Shown: piece after piece, positions 8,938-14,287 of the stretch
How the letters are laid out: each line of letters begins with the position of its first letter
Numbering within the stretch: the first letter of the stretch is position 1
DNA from: J095 sp964407935
Lineage (GTDB): Bacteria; Chloroflexota; Anaerolineae; 4572-78; J111
NCBI GenBank assembly: GCA_964407935.1
Contig: CAYOXS010000131.1
Coordinates: 1 to 14,287, forward strand
DNA: 14,287 nt
Direction of reading: 5' to 3'
Notes under the pieces: model-generated
The model's input: only the letters and a program-made list of their open reading frames with translations
Told to the model about the DNA's origin: nothing
The model's database searches: none
Made by a program: the position numbers and the translations under genes

Positions 8938-11541
8938 ATCCACCACAACCTCGCTGAAGAAGACTTTGTGGTCGGTGGCATCTACCGGTTGGCCAACCAC
9001 GTTGAGCGTTGCAGCCAGCGGCAAATCTGTGGCCGAGCGCCCCACCAGCACCTGCACCGTTTGCGGCTCAACTACGTAGCGCATCGCCTCATCGTACAGG
9101 CCGAGTTGGTGGGTGTGCAGATAAAACGTAACCGTTTTGCATTGGCCCGGTTCCAGCGACAGCCGTTTGAAGCCTTTGAGCTTCAACGCGGATCGCGCTC
9201 CTTCGGCCTGGCGAATGTACAACTGCACCACCTCATCGCCGGCGCGAGCGCCGTTGTTGGTAATATCCACGCTGACAGCCACTTCTCCACCCACCGCAAC
9301 ATCCGGGCGGTCAAACTGCAAATTGCTATACGCAAAGGTAGTATAACTCAAACCGTGGCCAAAGGAAAAGAGCGGCTGGCCACAGAAATAACGATAGGTG
9401 CGGCCCTCCAGCCGGTAATCCTCAAACGGCGGCAAATCATCAACCGATTGGTAGAAGGTGAGCGGCAACCGGCCGGCCGGGTTGTAATCGCCAAACAGCA
9501 CATCGGCCAGGGCTGCGCCGCCGGCCTGCCCCGGGTACCACGCTTCGACAATAGCCGGAACGTGTTCTGCCGCCCAATTGACCGCCAGCGCGCTGCCGTT
9601 GGTTAACACCAGCACCACCGGTTTGCCCAGCGCGTGAATTTTTTTGAGCAAATTTTCCTGCATCGCCGGCAGTTTGATGTCGGTCCGGTCGCCGCCGGCA
9701 AAGCCATCAATGAAAATGGGCATCTCTTCGCCCTCCAGTTGCGCCGACAGCCCCATTACCAGCACCACCACCTCGGCATTTTGCGCCGCGGCCAGCGCCG
9801 CCGATTCGTAATCCGGCTCCGGCAGCGACCACAAAAGCTGAATTTGCGGGTCAAGCCCCTCGTTCACGTATTCCAGTTGCAGGCGATAAAATCGGCCGGC
9901 TTCGAGCGCGATTTCTTTGTATTTGAGGATGGGGTGGTGTTCCATTTTATTTTGCAGCAGCAACTCGCCGTCCAGATAGAGCCGGTACTCGCTGAAGCCG
10001 TTGGCGGCCAGGTGGTACACGCCGCTGGCCGGCGGCACCAAAAAACCGTCCCAGCGAACGCTGAAATGATCGCCCCAGCGGCCAGTGAGCGGGTTGGTGT
10101 CTTTCCAGATAAAGTTAATCTGGCTGTCGATCTGCTCCCGTTGCGGCTCGCCGCTGAATTGAGCGTTGGGGTAGTAGCGGCCGGTCAGCCCGGTTTCGGC
10201 GGCGGGTCGATAGGCGGGGCGCAGGTGGCCGGTGGGAATGGCCTGCAAAAACGGCATGCCGTCGGCCAGCGCGCAGCCGGAGGCGTGGTAAACGCGGGTG
10301 GCCGGGCTAACTTTCTGGCGAATGCCGTCGAGCGGCGTAACCGCCGTGGCCGGCGTGCCGTTGTAATTGCCCAGCAAAATCTGAACATCATCGGCATTTG
10401 GCCCAATCACGGCAATTGAGCCGATGTCTTTGCGCAGCGGCAGCAGGTTGCCCTCATTTTTGAGCAGCACAATCGATTCTCTGGCCGCCCGCAACGCCAG
10501 TTCCTGATGCGCCGGGGAATTAATTACGTCGATGGGGATGTGGGCATAGGGCACGCTTGCCGGCGGATCGAACATGCCCAGTTTGAAGCGGGCCGTAAAC
10601 AGCCGCGTTACCGCCTGATCAATGGTGGCTTCGTCAATCAGTCCCTGTTTAACGGAGTCGAGCAGCACCGAATAAATCCGGCCGCAGTTCAACTCGCAGC
10701 CGTTTTTTACGGCCAGCGCCGCGGCTTCGGCGGCCGTGGCCACTACTTTGTGGTTTTCAAAAATGTCGCGGATGGCTTCGCAGTCGGAAACAACGTAGCC
10801 GTCAAAGCCCCATTCGCGGCGCAAAATCTGCTCCAGCAAAGTGGGGCTGGCGCAGCACGGTTCGCCGTTGGTGCGGTTGTACGCGCCCATAATCGAAGCG
10901 GCGTTGGCCTCTTTAACGGTGGCCTCAAAGGCAAACAGGTAAAATTCGCGCATATCCCGTTCATCAATCCGGGCATCAAAATGGTGGCGCAGCGACTCCG
11001 GCCCGCTGTGAACGGCGTAATGTTTGGGTGTAGCCGCCAGTTTGAGGTAGCGGGAGTCATCGCCCTGCAACCCTTTGACAAAGGCAACGCCCATTTTGGC
11101 GGTTAAATAGGGGTCTTCGCCGTAGGTTTCCTGGCCGCGCCCCCAGCGGGGATCGCGGAAAATGTTAACATTGGGCGACCAGCAGGTAAGGCCGGTGTAC
11201 ATTTCTCGCAGACCGCGGCGGGCGGCGGCGTGATGTTTGGCCCGGGCTTCGTCGGAAATGGCGGTAGCGACGGTGTGCATCAGTTGTTCATTCCAGGTGG
11301 CGGCCAGCCCAATAGCCTGCGGAAAAACGGTGGCCACACCGGCCCGGCCCAGGCCGTGCAGCCCTTCGTTCCACCAATTGTGTTTGGCAATATCCAGCCG
11401 GTCAATGGCCGGCGCGGTAAAAAGCATCTGCGAGATTTTTTCGGCCAGCGTCATCTGGCCGACCAGGTTTTGCACGCGCGCGGCAATGGGTTGCGTTGGG
11501 TCGAGATAGAGCTGTTCGGAGGGGTGATTCGGTTGGGTCAT
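8935..11541 (-). CDS. Glycoside hydrolase family 3 beta-glycosidase (beta-xylosidase/beta-glucosidase type) with PA14 insertion
   Basis: An 868-aa retaining exo-glycosidase that removes terminal beta-linked sugars from oligosaccharides. The N-terminal TIM barrel contains KHYAVHSGPE, GAYNRTNGEPCCAS and GYVVSDCEAIRD, with the nucleophile Asp253. The second (alpha/beta sandwich) domain is split by a PA14 domain (about 448-595, starting GLTGRYYPN). It resumes with LEGEEMP, near Glu603-606 (a candidate acid/base Glu), and GGDRTDIKLP. A fibronectin type III-like domain follows (about 750-830, GDEVVQLYIR and LKGFKRL). SDC in place of the common SDW resembles beta-xylosidases. No signal peptide is seen (MTQPNHPSEQLYLDP), so it should be cytoplasmic and act on imported oligosaccharides. 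I chose ATG 11541 because GAAAGG (11549-11554) is 7 nt upstream; the TTG at 11556 overlaps that site. It lies 36 bp after the permease gene, consistent with an operon. Confidence 0.93.
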   Translation of the reverse strand: MTQPNHPSEQLYLDPTQPIAARVQNLVGQMTLAEKISQMLFTAPAIDRLDIAKHNWWNEGLHGLGRAGVATVFPQAIGLAATWNEQLMHTVATAISDEARAKHHAAARRGLREMYTGLTCWSPNVNIFRDPRWGRGQETYGEDPYLTAKMGVAFVKGLQGDDSRYLKLAATPKHYAVHSGPESLRHHFDARIDERDMREFYLFAFEATVKEANAASIMGAYNRTNGEPCCASPTLLEQILRREWGFDGYVVSDCEAIRDIFENHKVVATAAEAAALAVKNGCELNCGRIYSVLLDSVKQGLIDEATIDQAVTRLFTARFKLGMFDPPASVPYAHIPIDVINSPAHQELALRAARESIVLLKNEGNLLPLRKDIGSIAVIGPNADDVQILLGNYNGTPATAVTPLDGIRQKVSPATRVYHASGCALADGMPFLQAIPTGHLRPAYRPAAETGLTGRYYPNAQFSGEPQREQIDSQINFIWKDTNPLTGRWGDHFSVRWDGFLVPPASGVYHLAANGFSEYRLYLDGELLLQNKMEHHPILKYKEIALEAGRFYRLQLEYVNEGLDPQIQLLWSLPEPDYESAALAAAQNAEVVVLVMGLSAQLEGEEMPIFIDGFAGGDRTDIKLPAMQENLLKKIHALGKPVVLVLTNGSALAVNWAAEHVPAIVEAWYPGQAGGAALADVLFGDYNPAGRLPLTFYQSVDDLPPFEDYRLEGRTYRYFCGQPLFSFGHGLSYTTFAYSNLQFDRPDVAVGGEVAVSVDITNNGARAGDEVVQLYIRQAEGARSALKLKGFKRLSLEPGQCKTVTFYLHTHQLGLYDEAMRYVVEPQTVQVLVGRSATDLPLAATLNVVGQPVDATDHKVFFSEVVVD

Positions 11542-11548
11542 TATTTTA

Positions 11549-11554
11549 CCTTTC
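11549..11554 (-). promoter_or_regulatory. Ribosome-binding site deciding the GH3 start
   Basis: GAAAGG on the minus strand lies 7 nt before ATG 11541. The longer open frame would begin at a TTG (11554-11556) that shares its G with this site and so cannot use it. This favours the ATG and an 868-aa product over the 873-aa reading. Confidence 0.65.
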
Positions 11555-11577
11555 AAATGGGGTTGATGGGGGCTGGC

Positions 11578-12423
11578 CTATTCTTTAACCGAACCCATCG
11601 CGATACCGCTGACGATGTATCTGGAAAAAATAGTGTAAATCATGATGATGGGGACAACAGTAAAAGCAAGCCCCAGATAGATGGCCCCGTATTCGGTGCG
11701 GTACACGTCGCCGCGCAGGGTTTGCACCAGCATGGGCAAAGTGTAACGTTCAAGTGACGAAATCAAAATAAAGGCGTTGAAAAAGTTGTTCCAGGACGCA
11801 ATAAAGGCGAAAATCCCCATTGTCACCGCCCCGGGCAGGGCGATGGGCATCATGATGCTGTGAAATATGCTAAATTCACCGGCTCCGTCAACGCGGCCGG
11901 CATCGATGAGATCTTTGATCACCACCGACTCAAGATACTGCTTGCCAAAAAACACGGAGCCGGCCGAGGCAATGGTAGGCAAAATCAGCGAGGCAAAATT
12001 ATCGGTTAGCCCCAATTTTGACATGTACTGGTAAAAGCCAACAATTGAAAGCTGCATTGGGATCATCACCAGCACCACAATAAAATTAGAAAAGAGTCGT
12101 TTGCCCTTAAAATTGTAAACAACAATGCCGTACGCGGTGAGCATTGAAAAATAAACAGTCAGAATGGTTGACGCCACGGCCACAAACAGGCTGTTAAAAA
12201 AACCACGCCACAGGTTGAGTCCCCGGCCGAGCAGAATGCCGTAGTTTTCAAACAGATGGGTGCTGGGCATAAAACTCAGCCCCTGTTGAATTTCAACGGT
12301 AGAGCGGGTTGAATTTACAATTAACAGCCAAATCGGAACAATGGTGACAATTAACAGGACAAAGAGGACAATATAGATAAATCCACGCAGGATCAGTGTG
12401 TTCAATTTATAAGTGTTCAGCAT
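11578..12423 (-). CDS. ABC sugar transporter permease, MalG/CUT1 family
   Basis: An inner-membrane permease of a carbohydrate-uptake ABC transporter (CUT1), working as a heterodimer with the MalF-type permease encoded just upstream. The 281 aa contain six hydrophobic segments. The cytoplasmic EAA loop is clear: DLIDAGRVDGAGEFSIFHSI, followed by MMPIALPG. The protein ends GMGSVKE-like (IAMGSVKE), typical of the family (GxxxGAVKG). The start is ATG 12423, because GGAG (12432-12435) is 8 nt upstream. The longer frame from GTG 12456 would add 11 residues and has no comparable site. It lies 45 bp after the first permease gene and 36 bp before the GH3 gene, all on the same strand. Substrate specificity is not encoded here; an oligosaccharide with beta-linked glucose or xylose is inferred from the neighbour. 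Confidence 0.93.
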   Translation of the reverse strand: MLNTYKLNTLILRGFIYIVLFVLLIVTIVPIWLLIVNSTRSTVEIQQGLSFMPSTHLFENYGILLGRGLNLWRGFFNSLFVAVASTILTVYFSMLTAYGIVVYNFKGKRLFSNFIVVLVMIPMQLSIVGFYQYMSKLGLTDNFASLILPTIASAGSVFFGKQYLESVVIKDLIDAGRVDGAGEFSIFHSIMMPIALPGAVTMGIFAFIASWNNFFNAFILISSLERYTLPMLVQTLRGDVYRTEYGAIYLGLAFTVVPIIMIYTIFSRYIVSGIAMGSVKE

Positions 12424-12468
12424 CGCAACATCTCCGGTTTTTGCAGTATTTTCCACCCCAAACAGTCA

Positions 12469-13371
12469 TCAACGATGGTCTTTTTCTCGTAAAAAGTAAA
12501 AGATGCCGAGCGCACAAACGCAGGTCATAATAAAAACCAAAACCCCAACAGACGACGCCGCGCCAATGTGGCCTTTACTGCTGGCAAATTTCAGATACAT
12601 CAGGATGTTGTTGGTCATAATGGAACCGCTGGGCGAGCCGCGGCCATCCGTTAAAAGGTAGGGGATGTCAAACATCTGCATCCCGCCAACCAGCGACGTA
12701 ACAAAAATATAAATCAGAATGGGTTTTAGCAGCGGCAGCGTTATCCGCCAGAACATCTGCTGCTCGTTGGCGCCATCAATCATGGCCGATTCATACAGCG
12801 AAACGGGAATGGCAGTCATCCCGGCCATCAGCAAAATAATGGTTGGGCCGTACCACATCCACCACTGGATGAAAACCACAAGGCCGCGGGTAATTGTGGC
12901 GTTCTGCAAAAACTGCATCGCCTCAGACAAAAATCCGGCCCGGACCATAAATTGGTTGACCGGACCGTAAAACGAGAACAAACTAAAATACAGCGCCGCC
13001 ACAGCAGCGGGCATCAGCAAATTTGGCAAAAAGAATATCGCCCGCCAAATGCCAACACCTTTAATTCGCAACCGGAGGCTGGTAAACCAAACCGACAGCA
13101 ACATGGCCACTCCCATTTGGGGAATAAAATTCAGAATCCAGAGCAGCCAGGTATTTTTGATGGCGTTCATAAACACGTTGTCGGCAAACAGGCGCACAAA
13201 GTTGGTAAACCCCACAAAATTGGCGCTGCTACTTAACAGGATTGTATCTGTAAAACTGAGGTACAACGTGTTGTAAACCGGGTATAAACCAAATGTTAGA
13301 AAACCAATAACAAAAGGAGCGATAAAGAGATACCCATAGTGATCTTTTCTTAATTTCAATCGACCCATCAT
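12469..13371 (-). CDS. ABC sugar transporter permease, MalF/UgpA-type (CUT1 family)
   Basis: The first permease subunit of the CUT1 sugar importer, partner of the MalG-type protein encoded downstream. The 300 aa start with a basic N-terminus (MMGRLKLRKDHYGYLF) and have six hydrophobic segments. The EAA loop is SLYESAMIDGANEQQMFWRI, followed by TLPLLKP. The segment MQMFDIPYLLTDGRGSP is a hallmark of UgpA/LacF-type permeases (usual form QxFDxIYxLTxGGP). An open frame extends to 13428, but AGGAG at 13377-13381 is 5 nt before the ATG at 13371 (8 nt before a second ATG at 13368). The extension would run through a strong hairpin, so the start at 13371 is preferred. It directly follows the solute-binding-protein gene, with a 61-bp spacer holding that hairpin. 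Confidence 0.93.
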   Translation of the reverse strand: MMGRLKLRKDHYGYLFIAPFVIGFLTFGLYPVYNTLYLSFTDTILLSSSANFVGFTNFVRLFADNVFMNAIKNTWLLWILNFIPQMGVAMLLSVWFTSLRLRIKGVGIWRAIFFLPNLLMPAAVAALYFSLFSFYGPVNQFMVRAGFLSEAMQFLQNATITRGLVVFIQWWMWYGPTIILLMAGMTAIPVSLYESAMIDGANEQQMFWRITLPLLKPILIYIFVTSLVGGMQMFDIPYLLTDGRGSPSGSIMTNNILMYLKFASSKGHIGAASSVGVLVFIMTCVCALGIFYFLREKDHR

Positions 13372-13383
13372 ATTTACTCCTGT

Positions 13384-13422
13384 AAAATGGGCCAGTGCAT
13401 TTGAAATACACTGGCCCATTTT
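13384..13422 (-). terminator. Intercistronic hairpin (attenuating terminator) between binding-protein and permease genes
   Basis: A perfect 14-bp stem (13384-13397 with 13409-13422) carries an 11-nt loop. Read on the minus strand, AAAATGGGCCAGTG pairs with CACTGGCCCATTTT. The T4 is followed at once by ACAGGAG, the ribosome-binding site of the permease gene. Such hairpins after binding-protein genes commonly either stop most transcripts or protect the upstream message, giving more binding protein than permease. It may also modulate access to the ribosome-binding site, 3 nt beyond the stem. Confidence 0.75.
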
Positions 13423-13432
13423 TGGCAAAAAC

Positions 13433-14287
13433 TTAGGGGATAGTTAAATCCGGGAATTCAATGCGGAGGCTGTCTTTCCAGGTAGTCCACATTTGTTCTT
13501 CGCTGATTTCGCCGTTGAGGTACTGGTTGAGCGGGTCGTTGAGCGCCCGTTGAATGGCATCGTCAGAACCGGTCATCAATTTGGCATTGACGCTGGGAGC
13601 GGCTTCGGCAAAGCCGGCGTACGAGTTTTGCCCAGCCAAAAAGGCGCTGAGTTCGGATTTGTCAAAGGAAGAAATGATCTTTTCAACAACAACCTGGCTG
13701 GAAACAAAGTCGCCAGGGGCCTGCATCTGGTCGGCGGGAACTTCGGGATCGATGGCCTTCAGGTAGTCGTTGGTGTAAACGCCGGTGGCCCAGTTGGTGA
13801 GGTTTTCCTGATCCAGCGTGGCAAAGCGAACAAATTCTTTGGCCAGATCCATTTTGGAACTTTCTTTCATCACGCCCAGCCAGGTGCCGCCCCATTGGTA
13901 GGGCAACGGCCCGCTGATAACGCCCCAGTCGCCGCTGGTGTCGCTGGAACCATCCGCCGATTTGGCGTTGGGGGCCAGCACATAGGGCAACCCCCAGGTG
14001 GGCAGGAAGTAGCTGAATACTTTTTTGGGATTGCCCTGGGCATCAACCAGGCTGTCGTTCATGCCGGCAAACCAGCCTTCTTGCCACTGCTGCGCCTGAG
14101 CTTCGTAACCCTGATCGCGGAACAGTTTGGCCGTCTCAACATATTTTTGCACCATGGGATCGACAACAAGTGTGCCGTCCACAATCCAGGGTTGTTCCCG
14201 GTTGGCAAAGAAGGGGTTCTGGAAATCGCCGCTGGAGCCGACCATGTAGGTGTTGCCGCCAGATTTTTCTTTAACAACAGCCGCGGC
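13433..14287 (-). CDS. ABC sugar transporter extracellular solute-binding protein, C-terminal part (5' end outside window)
   Basis: The frame is open from the right edge to a TAA, giving the last 284 residues of a family 1 (MalE/UgpB-like) binding protein, usually about 420-450 aa. The signal peptide and N-terminal lobe are outside the window. The fragment includes PFFANREQPWIVDGTLVVDP, QQWQEGWFAGMNDSLVD and WGVISGPLPYQWGGTWLGV. The stretch from SSKMDLAKEFVRFATLD to NLTNWA is the typical helical segment of family 1 binding proteins in which the closing loop of gene copies reads KEFVRFLTS. The Trp- and aromatic-rich segments suit sugar stacking, but the ligand cannot be named. The Met at 14245 is internal, since coding continues without interruption to the edge. 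It is first in the visible operon before the two permeases; in Gram-positive-like envelopes it would be a lipoprotein on the membrane's outer face, though that is inference. Confidence 0.9.
   Translation of the reverse strand, partial: AAAVVKEKSGGNTYMVGSSGDFQNPFFANREQPWIVDGTLVVDPMVQKYVETAKLFRDQGYEAQAQQWQEGWFAGMNDSLVDAQGNPKKVFSYFLPTWGLPYVLAPNAKSADGSSDTSGDWGVISGPLPYQWGGTWLGVMKESSKMDLAKEFVRFATLDQENLTNWATGVYTNDYLKAIDPEVPADQMQAPGDFVSSQVVVEKIISSFDKSELSAFLAGQNSYAGFAEAAPSVNAKLMTGSDDAIQRALNDPLNQYLNGEISEEQMWTTWKDSLRIEFPDLTIP

Noticed and set aside
8854..11757. Long plus-strand open frames opposite the GH3 gene and its edges (up to about 260 codons, for example 9634-10419).
   Set aside because: They lie antisense to a gene with unmistakable GH3 motifs. 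Their translations are rich in Arg, Gln and His with no recognisable domain, as expected of shadow frames in GC-rich DNA.
12424..12456. A GTG start at 12456 for the second permease, and likewise a start at 13428 for the first permease.
   Set aside because: The internal ATGs at 12423 and 13371 have well-placed GGAG/AGGAG sites. The longer forms add residues unlike the family, and in the second case read through a hairpin.

Overview
The window looks like a scaffold piece from a GC-rich, free-living bacterium, most plausibly a Chloroflexota (Anaerolineae-type) genome. This is an inference from three things: zinc-ribbon Ser/Thr kinases with Pro/Thr-rich linkers and beta-propeller sensors, a menaquinone-type MenA, and the overall style of the genes. 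No rRNA or tRNA is present to confirm it. Two runs of exactly 100 N (6485-6584 and 8477-8576) are scaffold gaps, and both fall in or beside genes.

Plus-strand half (1-7256). The window opens inside a pyruvate phosphate dikinase gene, which ends at a strong intrinsic terminator. A 49-bp perfect palindrome built from GTAAAAC units follows. Next come an EamA/DMT exporter with a TTG start and a likely promoter. Two tandem paralogous transmembrane protein kinases follow, each with the order zinc ribbon, kinase, TM, Pro/Thr linker, six-bladed PD40 propeller. The second kinase runs into the first gap at what should be its last codon. The far side of the gap holds the C-terminal three quarters of MenA. 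Reading through the Ns gives a false kinase-MenA fusion.

Minus-strand half (14287-7253). From upstream to downstream this holds a CUT1 ABC sugar-uptake cassette (solute-binding protein truncated by the window edge, then two permeases) and a GH3 beta-glycosidase with a PA14 insertion and no signal peptide. A membrane-anchored alpha/beta hydrolase split by the second gap and an HpcH/HpaI-type class II aldolase follow. The binding protein, permeases and GH3 form a coherent module: bind an oligosaccharide outside, import it, and cleave it in the cytoplasm. A perfect hairpin between the binding-protein gene and the first permease gene probably lowers permease expression. No ATPase gene is seen, so a shared MsmK/MalK-type ATPase elsewhere is likely. 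The two halves converge at 7253-7256, where the stop codons of menA and the aldolase share one TTAA.

No CRISPR array, insertion sequence, phage gene or RNA gene was seen. The most unusual items are the tandem zinc-ribbon/kinase/propeller receptors and the palindrome at 1076-1124.
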